The notes beneath the pieces are model-generated. The model worked only from the letters and a program-made list of their open reading frames with translations. It did not search any database and had not been told where the DNA came from. The translations under genes and the position numbers were made by a program. This document shows, one piece after another, positions 10,900 to 22,772 of a stretch of DNA of 64,000 nucleotides (position 1 is its first letter; each line of letters starts with the position of its first letter). Source of the DNA: Adiantum capillus-veneris. Its lineage: Eukaryota > Streptophyta > Polypodiopsida > Polypodiales > Pteridaceae. The stretch covers positions 75,089,935 to 75,153,934 of the forward strand of contig CM043950.1 in assembly GCA_014529385.2 (NCBI GenBank), in the 5' to 3' direction.

Positions 10900-13728
10900 T
10901 CGATGTGTTTTACATTAATATGGAAATTAGATTTGGTTCTTCATGATGATGACATTGCTTATGTATTTAGAATTGATCTTGGATACTAGATGATAACTAT
11001 GACAACCGAGATACCCTGATACATCCGGATATGACATATATTTCTTATCCTAGTGGTATGGGATATTAAAATATTTGAAGAAGAAGCTCATTGATTCCAT
11101 TCTTAAGAAGTCAACAAGGAAAATCATGCTTCAATTTGCTCTCCATGAGAAACTCTACTATGTACATGTAATTGGCGTTTATGATGAGTATCGACATTGA
11201 TTCACATATGTAGTAGAAAATCTAACATGCTTAAGCTTCAGAGCGTAACCCATATCCATTTGGGTATCTCCACCATCCATGCTGTATCAAATGGAGCGTA
11301 ATTTTTCTCCACAAGAATGTAACCACTATCCATGGGCACACCATGTAACATCTTGTGCAAATTGACTTGCCTGGGACAAACATGAAGGAAGAGGATCAAG
11401 TTGGTACAATAGACACACCACTATACCCCCTCTAACTTCGGATCCAAAGATTTTTTTTCAAATTCACACATTGTGCTCATCAAATACAACCACCATGCCA
11501 ATCTGCAAATCCCATACACTCACAAGATGTGGTACCCAAGAGGACACACATATAAAGCATGAGCCATCTACAATAAGCACCGTATCCCCCTCATTGTCTA
11601 CACTAATCAGTCTCCAAATATAACTTGTATTTTGTATGGTCTCATACTGTACATGAGACCATGAGAAGAAGTCGTGTGCTTAACAATACCACTTTTGATT
11701 TTTCAATCTCTAAAACCAAGGAAAGTAAAATGCTCCTTCTACTCAGAAGGTATTTGATATTATGGGAACATGGCTCACTTCATCCAAACTTCAACTTTCC
11801 TTTAAACTCTCTAGCCAAAGCCTCAATTAATCCGAAGATTTCAATCTCACCTAGGGCATGAATTGCTCCTCCGAATTAAAAACCATCACACTAACTCCTC
11901 TCACGTAATAATACATAGTCGTCCACTTGTAATCAATGAAGGACAGAAACTCTAGTACAATGACCATAAATGGGACATTAAATAAATGGCTTTTCTACGA
12001 GGGAATGTTTTCCCCAACCGAAGTACATCGTGTTTCTTATGACATGATAAATTTTTGGCTACCATATTCAAAAAAATGCTTTTAAAAATGCAAAGATTGG
12101 AAGGATGAAAAGGGATGTGCAAAGTGCATGATCGGCTCTCATTGGTGAAACAAGTAGATTCAAGTTTTTAGACTTGCTAAAAGATGGATTATACCCATTC
12201 CCTCCTCGGAATGGCTCCTCTTCCAACCTACTTTTCAACATAAAGTGCGAGGAACAATCTTGAAGGCACAGCCGACAAGCGACAAGAACCAATGGTAAGG
12301 AATAATTTCCTTTGGCAATTCCGAATTCCATGAGGATGGAGGATTGAAAAATCCATGTTCTGCAAGTGGTCCGGTATGGAGACCTTCCCCAATTCAGAAG
12401 GCGAGTTGTCCATCATTTTTGTAGCCCAACTAAAAATGATAATCCAAGCCCTCGATTGCATGTGTCTTAATCAAAAATTGCTCCTTGTTCTATGTTTGTG
12501 CAGCCAAATGTGGTGCGAGCTAGAAAGTGGTCTATGCCAAGCAAGGGTTGCACGGAGGTGTAGTGTAGAAGGCTAGGGTAGGAACCAAGATCCTGGGCAG
12601 CCAAAGGTAGTGGAAATGTATGTCTGAAGCGGTTTTTTAGGCCAAAAAAGATTCAAGGTGAGCCTAGATGAGATAGCAGGTAAAGATGCTCGGAGTGCCG
12701 AGTCAGTGTTCAAGAATGTAGTGTTTGAGGTGCTATAGAAGACGGTCCAGACGGCTCATCAAACGGAGCACTGGTGCTCAAGCTATTGTAGTTCAAAGAT
12801 ACGAGGTGTTGGAGATCCCCGACGAATAGGGCAGCTGGGGACAGGTTGCCCAGGATGATGTTAGTGGATACATGCATAGAGCTCGAGCATGCCTGTTCTC
12901 TTGGACTACCTATGCTATGGTTAGCAAGTTATGATCAGTTGAAGATTTTTTGCGGGCCACGTTTGAGCCCACTTGATCGCATTGGAGGATGCACCATCTG
13001 GTGCTTTTTGGAGCTTGCTAGGTGTCTGGTGGATGATGGGCATTATGTGGAGCTAGTCAAAGTCGACGGCATGTGAATATGAGTTCGGAGCGGGAAGTTA
13101 TTGCAAGCCAAAGTCGGAAGTTGGAAATGAAAGCGGGATGTCAGATGATTTTTTCGATTTTTGTGGCCTCGGATAGCGAGCTCAGAAGGATTGGAAGGCG
13201 ACGAGATTGGCACAGCCCTGGACCAACACGATGATGATCTGGCACGGCTTTACGGCTTGGCCGTCGGGCATAGAAGCATTAAAAGGGAGCATGGGGAAGG
13301 TGGACCCAAAAAAAAGAAGTGTATGGAGGTTTTTTTTTGTTTTGGAAGATTTTCCATGCCTTGAGGCTTAATGAACCAGGCACTACCATGTGGCACTAGG
13401 TAAACCCCATATGCAAAAAAAGGGAGCAATGGGGTGGTCTTTATAGGGTGTACCGTGAGCACCATTTGGAATGTATGAGGGGGCGAGATCTCCTTGGAGA
13501 TGTGGCGATGGCCGGCTTCTGTGGAGCAATGGGTCAACAGCGCCAGTGGTGCAGGGTGCAGGTTTTAGAGGAGGAGAGGTGGTGTAATCCGTGCGCTCAC
13601 TGTGCGGTAACTGGTAGTTCTAATGTGGCGATGTCGGAGATAATGTGGCAGGCGCCCATGCCCACGTCCATGAGAAAAATGTTTTTGAGGACAAAAGCCT
13701 CCCCCCCCCCCCCCAGCGACATCGCTAT

Positions 13729-13730
<2 letters not shown>
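10900..13730. other. Anonymous region, traces of decayed coding on minus strand
   Basis: There is no intact gene. On the minus strand about 11,630-11,450 translates without stops into coding-like sequence (IWRLISVDNEGDTVLIVDG and SWVPHLVSVWDLQIGMVV), but it is soon broken by stops, and I do not recognise the family. A second coding-like piece (LGKVSIPDHLQNMDFS) lies near 12,370 on the minus strand. Both may be remnants of transposon genes. Confidence 0.3.

Positions 13731-13731
<1 letters not shown>

Positions 13732-13814
<83 letters not shown>
13732..13814. repeat. (GA)n microsatellite, about 83 bp
   Basis: An uninterrupted GA run, preceded by a C homopolymer at about 13,701-13,714. A second C homopolymer lies at about 14,083-14,098. 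Confidence 0.95.
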
Positions 13815-13819
<5 letters not shown>

Positions 13820-14916
13820 CCCGAGGCGTGCCCAGTGAAAGGGGCAAGCGGGCCGTTTCAAAGCTAGTCGAGCAAGCGCAAGGCAAGGCAAAGGGAAAGA
13901 TGGAAGCCGGGACAAAAGGGAAAAAGGGAGAGAGACGAGGCAGGAGGGAACTGGACAGATGTAGTTAAGGGAGAAAAATCAAAGAGCAATGCAAAGTAGG
14001 CCTTCCCAAGGGTGGAAAAAATGAAGAAGAAATAATTTTATAAAAAAAAGAAACCTAGGGTGCCATAGCGACATCACTAATGCCCCCCCCCCCCCCCCAA
14101 AGTGCAAAGAGAGCAGATAAAAAATGAAACGGTTACCTAATCCCAAAGATGCTAAAATAAGATGCCAGATGGGCCAATGAGAGGCAATTTCCAGAAATTG
14201 AAGGCCCCCCACTATAAAGGTCATTTCTAATCAAATTAGGGGCTTTTTTGAGTGTCGTTTGGAGCCTGCAAAGTGGAGTTCTCTGACAAGCTAACCCCTT
14301 TGTAACTTTTTCTTGAAAATGGCCATGGTGATGGCGATGAAAGCCTTTGTACATGCCTCTTAAAGTGCAATGAATCCACTATTTCCACTTCTTGTTGTTG
14401 TTTCCCCTTCACCCCTTCTCTTTCTCCTTCTCTCGTGTTTCCCCTCGGTGCCGGCACTGTGGAAGTGTGTGCCCCTCCAAACCGATGGTGTTTTGTGTGA
14501 GGGAGTGAGATTGAGTGGCTGTGTGCATGTGTAAGGGTGGAGATAGATCGTGTCAGTACATGTGCATTGCGTGGTGGATTTTTGGAGTGTGTGAGCAGTG
14601 GAAATTGGGCAGGCGGTGGTCTGCTAGTGTAAAGTGTGTTTTTGAAGGTGTTTTTCGAGAGGATAGGGGTGATGTGGATACCTTGATCTACAGAGAGGCC
14701 ACTGTGTTTGTGCCAGGTGTGTTCCCCCATTCCCCCTCTTCAACGTTATAGATAGAGTAATTAATAGATGGGTCGCACCGAGGGGCAGCAAGGGGAATAG
14801 GCGTTGCTCCTATTTGAATAGGCTTGTGCCATATAGTGTTGAGGGAAGGTGTAGGCAATCCTTAAAACCCCAGGGTGCAAACCGGCTCTAAGTCACCCGC
14901 TGATTGCAAAGCAAGA

Positions 14917-14918
<2 letters not shown>

Positions 14919-14963
<45 letters not shown>
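14919..14963. repeat. (CT)n microsatellite
   Basis: About 45 bp of CT. The 14,000-14,900 interval on its left holds only low-complexity open frames (His/Ser/Thr- or Arg/Glu-rich) and no recognisable gene. Confidence 0.95.
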
Positions 14964-14966
<3 letters not shown>

Positions 14967-15051
14967 AAACCCACGTGTGTGTGTCTACCATAGAAGAACC
15001 TTTAAGGTGGTGTTTGCATCTGTGAATCTCAATGTGGGTATATCCTTTGAA

Positions 15052-16109
15052 TGTATATCTTTCGTTTAGCACGATTTGAAAGATTGTTGAATAGTCTATT
15101 AAATAGAGCTTTTATGAATGAGTTTGAGATATTAAGAAATAACATATATTCTTTTTCTAAATAATATACTAAAGACGTATTTGATAAAGATTAATGAATA
15201 ACAGATAGTCTGTCTATGAACAATAAAATTGAGATTTTTATTAATATCAATGTTTTAAATTTATGTGTTTTAGCTTAAAATACATGGGTAGGCTTAAAAT
15301 AAGTTGAAAAAGTAGTGGAGACCCAAAAATAGATGTTTTATGAGTCGTGACCTAAACGTTGCGTTTTTAGCCAAATACAGAAGTTTTTTCGCAATTCTGT
15401 CTACGCTACATTGTAGACCATACCTATTCCCGTCGTTTTGAGTACCTGGATCGCTCTGTTCTGAGTTCGTTTGTAAAAGTTATGATGAAAACAAACGGAA
15501 GGCAGCAGAAGTGTAGTATACACAGGGACTGACAGACATACAACATCATACAATTCTCCCTGCTATCAACCAAGAAGTAGATTGTTTCTTCATGGTAGAG
15601 TATGGAAATTGAGATTATGAAGGTATATAATTATGTTTTTTACTTTGATTATCATGTTGAATTGGTTGCACTAGTATGTTCTTTTGGCTATTTTGTAGGC
15701 GATGCACAAATCAATGTGTGAAACAGGATCTGTGCAAAGTGTCATGATAGAAGTCTAACCTTTACGGATCGCTTAGCGATCACGTTCTTATATTATTCTC
15801 GCAGGTATACTTGGTGCGAAAATCGTACAGGCTTTTCGAGGAAAAGAAGGATAAAAGCACGACGGGTGCTGCGTTTGGGGATCATTCACTGATCTCTTCT
15901 TCTGCGAGTGCGAGTGCGAGTGCGAGTGAGACGCTGCATGCAAGCGAACTGAAGCTCGAGGGTGATCGGGAGGTTCGAGCTCCGTACAACGGAGTGCGCC
16001 CATATTCAATTGCTCCTCTGTTGTATCAAAAGTCTGCAAAGATTCATCAATACAAAGATCTCTTTCTGTACCTTTTGCTGTCTATCTCTATTATTCGGTT
16101 CCTGTGACA
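15052..16109 (+). repeat. Ty3/gypsy LTR L1 (plus orientation, start truncated)
   Basis: It is homologous along its length to the minus-strand LTRs at 18,976-20,124, 23,467-24,575 and 25,686-26,789 but lacks their first 40-50 bp. It contains the palindrome GATCGCTTAGCGATC (15,767-15,781), a GCGAGT hexamer run near 15,905-15,930, and ends in CTGTGACA followed by ATTGGTATC, the start of an initiator-Met primer site. It is the only plus-oriented member of the group. Confidence 0.8.
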
Positions 16110-16128
16110 ATTGGTATCTGATATCAAT
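16110..16128. other. Palindromic joint between two opposed LTRs
   Basis: The 19 bp ATTGGTATCTGATATCAAT reads as the first nine bases of a primer-binding site from either direction (ATTGGTATC left, ATTGATATC right) around a central T. It joins the 3' end of LTR L1 (plus) to the 3' end of LTR L2 (minus). Confidence 0.75.
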
Positions 16129-17031
16129 CGTCACAAGAACCGAATAATACAGATAGACAACAAAACAGAGGAAGAAATCTTTGTATTGATAGTGTTCGAT
16201 ACAACAGAGGAGAAAAATATATGGGCGCACTCTGTTGTACGGAGCTCGAACCTCCCGACCACCCCCGAGCTTCAATTCGCTTGCATGCAGCATCTCACTC
16301 GCACGCGCACTCGCACTCTCACTCGCACTCGCAGAAGAGAGATCGGTGAATCCTCCCAAAAACGCACCACCCGTCCTTCTATTCTGATTTTTTTCTCCAA
16401 AAGCCTGCGACCTCTCAAAATAGCCGCTTTTCTATTTTTGGCGTTCGGTCGACTCGACTTGCGCGCCAATATACCTGCGAGAACAAGGTAAAAATGTGAT
16501 AGCGAAGCGATCCGTAGCGGTTAGATTTTTGAATTTTTTTTCAGCTGTCTTCAACTGAACTTAACTCCCAAACGGAGCCATACCAGCCCAAGTCCGTTTC
16601 ACACAATCTTGTTGCCCTCGTTGCGCTCTTTGACGACTATGTGATGGAAAATTTCCATAGCCTGCTCTGATTTACTGAAAATCAACGTGCAAAACAGCAT
16701 TTTCTACAAAAACAATGCAAAAACAGCAAATCCAACTTTTTTCTTAATCTTTGGCCCTCAACGAGCATCAAAGCATCAAAATCTCTAAAGACTCAAAGAA
16801 CCAAAGTTGTTCCTTATAACGCAGGCTTCAATCGCTTCATACATCACTTTTTCAAAATCCCACGTTAACACCTTCAAAAATGCCCCAGAAAGTGCCTTCC
16901 GGATCAAAAAATTTTATTGGACGAAAACAATCCACACATCCTTCTACACAGTGGACTAACTTTAAAAAGACCAAAACTTCCTAGAAAACAAAATTTATTA
17001 CTAAAACACCTCAAAATCAAGTCTTGTTACA
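16129..17031 (-). repeat. Ty3/gypsy LTR L2 (minus orientation, related subfamily)
   Basis: On the minus strand it starts TGTAACAAGAC directly after the polypurine tract AAAAGGGGAGA (17,032-17,042) and ends ...GGTTCTTGTGACG at 16,129. The U5 half is clearly related to the other LTRs (GAGTGC hexamers, GTACAACRGAGTGCGCCC), while the U3 half is largely different, so it is a sister subfamily about 900 bp long. Confidence 0.75.
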
Positions 17032-17060
17032 ATCTCCCCTTTTCAAAATGAACTCTGTCC

Positions 17061-18908
17061 TCAGAGATGGAAGGAGGGAAATTCGCTTTGCAAAACACTA
17101 AGATCAACCCAAGATGCATCCTCTACTGGATAGTTCTGCCACTTAACCAAAACTTCCACAATGTCTCTATTTCTCAAATGTTTGACACGCCTATCTAGCA
17201 CTAAGTCTGGTTCTACTGTCAATGTTCCGTCATCTTTCAACTTAGAGTTGTCCTGTAAAACATGGTGCACGTTAGGAACATACTTTTTCAATAAACTCAC
17301 ATGAAATACAGGATGCACTTTGACATGAGAAGGCAATTCCAATTTGTAAGCTAATGAACGAATGCGCTTTAAAATTTTAAATGGCCCATCAAATCGTGGA
17401 GACAATCGCTTATCCTTTCCAAGAATCAAATGAGACATCTGTTCTCATACATCTCACCAATATTCTCACGCAAGAATTTCAAAATAGGCATGTAAAAAGA
17501 ATCATTTTCAACTTCGGCATGTATCTCATCAACCAAATTGGATCGCACAATAGTCAACAAATTACACATGGGCCTACGACTCAATGCATCTGCAACTTTA
17601 TTTTCTTTCCCACACAAATACTTCAAGACAAAATCATACTCAGCCAACAATTCAATCCATCTCCTTTGTCTATTGTTTAACAATGGCCGAGTTAAAATAT
17701 ACTTGAAACTTTGATGATTATTACACAATTCAAATTTGACACCAAGCAAAAGATGACGCCAATGTTTCAATGCATGAACAACAACAAGCAATTCTAGATC
17801 ATATGTTGCATAGTTCAATTCATATCGTCTTAATTTCCTAGACTCATATGCAACCACTCTTTCTTCTTGTGTCAAAACACACCTTAGTTGTTCACCACTA
17901 GCATCACATGACACAACAAATGGTTTGCCGATCTCAGGAACTTTCAAAACACAATTTTCTGCTATTTTAGCCTTCAAGGTCTCAAAAGCAGTCTCACAGG
18001 TAGAAGTCCACACAAAACCCTTGTCTTTCTTGGTCAATTCGGTCAAAGGACTTTCTATCTTAGAGAAATCTTTAATGTGTGCTCTCTCATATTGTGCTAG
18101 ACCCATAAAGCTTCTCACATCCCTTAATGACTTTGGTGTTGGCCACTCCACAATAGTCTTAACTTTATCAAGGTCAATGTGAATCCCCTTTTTAGAAATC
18201 ACTCTTCCCAAATACACAATCTGATCCTTTGCAAAAGAACACTTACTTTCTTTGGCATACAATTTATGTTCACGCAAAACCTCAAATGTTTTCTTTAAAT
18301 GCAATGCATGATCTTCTTCATTCTTAGAATGCACAAAAATATCATCCAAGAATACCAGAATGAAGTCATCAAGATACGGGTGAAAAATATTATTCATTAA
18401 GCACATGAAAGTTGCTGGTGCATTAGTCAAACCAAAAGCAAGAACTGTAAATTCATAATGCCCATAACGTGTACGAAAAGCAGTCTTTGGAATGTCCTCG
18501 ACCTTAATGCGGATTTGATGGTAGCCAGAACGAAGATCAACCTTTGAAAATATTGTGGCACCACTCAAATGGCTAAGCAATTCATCTATGTGAGGAAGAG
18601 GATATTTGTTCTTAATGGTCTGTTTGTTTAACCCCCTGTAGTCAATGCATAACCTATACGTACCATCCTTTTTATTTTGGAATAACACAGGACTACCCCA
18701 AGGAGATACACTAGGTTTAATGAAACCCTTTTTCAAAAGGTCATGAAGTTGTATCTTGAGCTCTTTAAGCTCATCAATATTGAACCTGTATGGAGCCCTT
18801 GAATAAGGTGTTGCTCTTGGATATAGATCTATGGCGTGGTCTACCGCTCTAGGCGGAGGCATACCAGGAAGATCGTTCCGGAACACATCCTTAAATTCAT
18901 GTAAGAGA
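17061..18908 (-). pseudogene. Ty3/gypsy chromovirus pol, integrase core deleted (copy 1)
   Basis: Reading leftwards: reverse transcriptase ([37 protein letters not shown], active site [12 protein letters not shown] near 18,340), then RNase H ([21 protein letters not shown], where the usual TDHQSL reads NNHQSF), then directly the post-integrase region (LSPRFDGPFKILKRI) and a chromodomain (HLRNRDIVEVLVKWQNYPVEDASW, in two pieces). The integrase catalytic core that belongs between them is missing, with the junction near 17,430. There is no gag or protease. The 551-residue frame starts inside LTR-derived sequence (about 18,909-19,081), so its apparent N-terminus is an artefact of fusion. It is not functional. 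Confidence 0.85.
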
Positions 18909-18975
18909 TCCTCCCGACCACCCCCGAGCTTTAGTTCGCTTACATACAGCGTCTCACTCGCACTCGCACCGATAG
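18909..18975 (-). repeat. Extra U5 fragment fused to copy-1 pol
   Basis: About 65 bp repeating part of LTR U5 (the GAGTGC hexamers and AGCTCGGGGGTGGTCGGGAG) lies between the true LTR end at 18,976 and the pol sequence. The primer site, gag and protease normally located here are gone. Confidence 0.6.
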
Positions 18976-20124
18976 TGTCACAGGAACCGAATAATAGAGA
19001 TAGGTAGCGAAGGTAGAGAAAGAGATCTTTGTATTGATAGTGTTTGATACAACAGAGGAGCAATAAAATAAAGGGGCGCACTCCATTGTACGGAACTCGA
19101 ACCTCCCGACCACCCCCGAGCTTTAGTTTGCTTGCATGCAGCGTCTCACTCGGACTCGCACTCGCACTCGCACTAGGACTCGCAGATGAGAGATCCGTGA
19201 ATGATCCCCAAACGCACCATCCGTCGTTCTTTAATCCTTCTTTTCCTCAAAAAACATGTTGCTTCTCAAAATAGTCGTTTTCTTAGACGTCCAATCAACT
19301 CGATTTTTGCACCAAGTATACCTGCGAGAATAAGATAAGAACATGATCGCTAAGTGATCCGTAAAGGTTAGATTTCTATCATGACACTTTGCACAGATCC
19401 TTTTTCACACATTGATTTCTGCATCGCCTACAAAATAGCCAAAAGAACATACTCGTGCAACCAATTCAACATGATAATCAAAGTAAAAAAACTTAATTAT
19501 ATACCTTCATAATCTTAATTGCAATACTCTAACATGAAGAAACAATCCACTTCTTGGTTGATAGCAGGGAGAGCTGTATGATGTTGTATGTCTCCCTGTC
19601 CTTGTGTATACTACACTCCTGCTGTCTTCTGTTTGTTTTCATCATAACTTCTACAAACGAACTCAGAACAGGGCAATCCAGGTACTCAAAAAGACGGGAA
19701 TAGATTTGGTCTAGTAGGCATCGAGGTTAGAATTGCAAAAAACGTCTCTGTTTGGCTAAAAACGCAACTTTTAGGTCGCGACTCATAAAACCTCTATTTT
19801 TGGGTCTCCACTACTTTTAAAACTTATTTTAAGCCTACCCATGCATTTTAAGCTAAAACACATAAATATAAAACATTGATATTAATAAAAAACTCAATTT
19901 TACTATTCATAGACAAACCATCTGTTATTAATTACTCTTTATCAAATACATCTTTAGTGTATTATTTGAAAAAAGAATATATGTTCTCTCTTAATATCTC
20001 AAACTCATTCATATAAACTCTATTTAATAGACTATGCAACAATCTTTCAAATCATGCTAAACGAAAGATATGCCCTGCTACATGCTTTTCGACTTTAAGA
20101 ACTTCAAAGATTAGTCCTATTACA
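18976..20124 (-). repeat. Ty3/gypsy LTR L3
   Basis: About 1,149 bp. On the minus strand it begins TGTAATAGGAC next to the polypurine tract AAGGGGAGAA (20,125-20,134) and ends CTGTGACA at 18,976. It acts as 3' LTR to the copy on its right and lies in the 5' position for the pol on its left. A GAGTCC/GAGTGC hexamer run lies near 19,145-19,190. Confidence 0.85.
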
Positions 20125-20664
20125 TTCTCCCCTTATCAAAATTAACTTTGTCCTCAGAGTTGGTAAGAGAGAGAAATTCTCTTTGCAAAACACTAAGATC
20201 AACCCATGATGCATCCTCTACTGGATAGTTCTGCCACTTAACCAAAACTTCCACAATCTCTCTATTTCTTAGATGTTTAACACGCCTATCTAGCACTAAG
20301 TCTAGTTCTACTATCAATGTTCCATCATCTTTCAACTTAGAGTTGTCCTATAAAACATGATGCACATTAGGAACATACTTTTTCAATTAACATGAAATAC
20401 AGGATGCACTTTAACATGAGAAGGAAATTCTAATTTGTAGGCTAATGAACCAATGCTCTTCAAAATTTTAAACAACCCAGAAAATCGTGGAGACAATCTT
20501 CTATCCTTTTCAAGAATCAAATGAGACTTCTCAGGAATAACCTTTAAAAAAACCATATCACCAGTTTCATACTCCACAACACGATGTTTCTTGTTATAAT
20601 ACAATTTATGTCTCTTTTGAGCTTCTCTAATATCCCCCGTGATTTTGGCCAACTCGTTATCCAT
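20120..20664 (-). pseudogene. Chromodomain and integrase tail of gypsy copy 2
   Basis: The first part (20,664-20,383) carries the conserved post-integrase sequence (AQKRHKLYYNKKHRVVEYE, then LSPRF.GLFKIL). The second (20,335-20,120) is a chromodomain (LRNREIVEVLVKWQNYPVE, ASWVDLSVLQREF). A frameshift near 20,345-20,390 separates them, and an in-frame stop separates them from the integrase. Chromodomains target chromoviruses to particular chromatin; whether this one worked cannot be judged. Confidence 0.85.
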
Positions 20665-21718
20665 TTACTCAAGCATCTCACGTGACAGTTCTACCTTATT
20701 ACTTGAGTTAAGAAAATTAATAGGTGTGGGACAATTATAGCCATACATTGCCTCAAACGGAGTCATCCTAATAGATGAATGATATGAATTGTTGTATGCA
20801 AATCCAACCAAAGGCAAATATTCATTCCAATTAGATTGGTTTTCATTGACATACATTCGTAACATATCTTCTAAAATACGATTCACTCTCTCCGTTTCCC
20901 CATCGGTTTGAGGATGAAAAGCAGTAGACATGTGTAACTGGGTACGTATAGAGTCAAAAGTCGCTCTCCACAAATGAGAAGTGAACTTAGAATCTCTGTC
21001 AGACACTATGATCTTGGGCATGCCATGCAAACGAAATATCTCTTTCACAAACAAGCGTGCAATGGTCAAAGCAGTATAAGTTATTTTCACGGAAAAGAAG
21101 TGAGCCTGTTTTGTGAGTCTATCTACCACCACAAAGATTGAGTCATACCCTCCACGAGTAGTAGAAAGTCTAATCATAAACTCCATGGATATAGAATCCC
21201 ACTTATAATTCTTAACATCCAATTTCATACGTGGCCAAAAGAATGAACTTTTAATCTTTTCATATGTCTTATTCAATCTAGGATTACCAAAAAAAAGGTG
21301 AATTATGACACTCATGAAGAATTTGACTCTTAAAGCAGAATTTGCAGGAATACACAAGCGGTCATAATAATACAGATTTCCCTTATACAAGTGATATCTG
21401 TTCTCATACATCTCACCAATATTCTCACGCAAGAATTTCAAAATAGGCATATAAAAGGAATCATTTTCAACTTCACCATGTATCTCGTCAATCAAATTAG
21501 ACCGCATAACAGTCAACAAATTACACATGGACCTATGACTCAATGCATGTGCAACTTTATTTTCTTTTCCACACAAATACTTCAAATCAAAATCATACTC
21601 AGCCAGCAATTCAATCCATCTCCTTTGTCTGTTGTTTAACAATGGCTGAGAGAAAATATACTTCAAGCTTTGATGATCAGTACGCAATTCAAATTTGACA
21701 CCAAGTGAAAGATGACGA
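20665..21718 (-). pseudogene. RNase H end plus integrase of gypsy copy 2
   Basis: It begins in the RNase H domain ([30 protein letters not shown]) and runs through the integrase. The zinc-finger region is degraded (about 21,330). The catalytic core has SISMEFMIRL (first Asp replaced by Glu), IIVSDRDSKFTSHLW and TDGETERVNR. Reverse transcriptase and the rest of RNase H are absent; at 21,719 the sequence changes to an inverted gag fragment. The copy is defective. Confidence 0.85.
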
Positions 21719-21734
21719 TATGGGAGAAGCAAAA

Positions 21735-21850
21735 AAAAAAAAAACCAAATCATTCTTAACGAAGGATAAGCTTAAAGAGTTTGATGGTATAAGAAAGATA
21801 TGCGAAGATTTAGAAGCATGGATTGAAGAACTCAAAGATTTGGATTATAC
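21735..21850 (+). pseudogene. Inverted gag fragment inside gypsy copy 2
   Basis: The plus strand encodes LKEFDGIRKICEDLEAWIEE, matching the gag N-terminal region read on the minus strand at about 23,350-23,280 (INEFNGIEKTGEYLEAWIEE). It occupies the place where reverse transcriptase was lost, in the opposite orientation to the rest of the copy. Confidence 0.75.
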
Positions 21851-21959
21851 TTTCAATATCGAGAACACGACCACCAGACTTTCGACTGCTCGAGCAAGGT
21901 GACCGATAAGACAATACGTACCAAGATGGCTCAATTGGAGACTTTTGGCGATGCGTACG

Positions 21960-22649
21960 ATAAAGGTAAGTCAGAAGTGACTTAGTATTTCTCTCCTCAG
22001 CTTTAATCGCATGACCATCTCTGTTTTTAAAAACCAACTCACCCCTCTCACAATCAATCAATGCATGGTTTGCAGCCAACCAATCCATTCCCAAAATTAC
22101 ATCCCGTTCACCCATGCTAATAACATAAAATTCTCCCGAATATTTCTCTGTGTTCAGCAAAAAAGGTAAGTTTTGAAGATGACCCTGTGTATAATGTTTC
22201 TTCCCATTGGCCAATTCTACAGGTCTCCTAATGTGGGAATCAAAATTCAATTTCAAAGTCTGCGCAAGCTTGTTAGACATAAAACAATGCGTACTACCCG
22301 AATCAATGAGAAAATTCACAATTTCAGTTCCTATCTTACCCCGAATTCTTATAACGGATGCCCTTAAATGATGAACAGACGTTGTCATACATTTCATAGG
22401 AATTTCAGAGCACTTACCTTCCTTGGTCGCTTCCTCAATCGTGGTGTCCATCGCATTCATATTGGCTTCCATTCGTGCAAGAACTGCCTGATCGATCTCC
22501 TTATTTGGGCATTCGAACGTCTTGTGACCTTGCTCACCGCAACGAAAACATAACCCAAATCTCGTTGCTCGTTCTAGAAAAGCAGGATCATGTTGCCACC
22601 GCAGCGGTTGTCGTCTTCTTTGATTCTGATTTGCAGTATTCTGACCCAA
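21960..22649 (-). pseudogene. Nucleocapsid and protease of gypsy copy 2
   Basis: A zinc knuckle CFRCGEQGHKTFECP (nucleic-acid binding) is followed by a retropepsin-type aspartic protease with active site FLIDSGSTHCFM and the downstream VILGMDWLAANHALIDC motif. DSG replaces the more usual DTG/DSGA. The reading frame continues past the protease into rearranged sequence. Confidence 0.85.
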
Positions 22650-22772
22650 ATTTTGATTGCGGTTGTTTACAGCATTCTGATTTGTACTCTGATTTCGATT
22701 GAAATTCTGATTCTGATTGGAAAAATTATTGGGTGGTCTTCTCTGATTATTTATAAATTTCCTTCGGGGAAA

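Noticed and set aside
12846-13364. Short plus-strand open frames at 12.8-13.4 kb as genes
   Set aside because: No recognisable domain, no splice structure, and they are as short as those expected by chance in this composition.
13448-13915. Open frames with long Arg-Glu or Ser-Leu runs
   Set aside because: They come from the (GA)n microsatellite read on either strand; the flanks show no domain.
14236-14730. 164-codon minus-strand open frame
   Set aside because: Low-complexity His/Ser/Thr/Pro composition, no domain, overlapping another open frame on the other strand.
15788-16491. Open frames with SASASASE or SHSHSHS runs
   Set aside because: They translate the LTR hexamer tract; the same sequence occurs in non-coding LTR position in all copies.
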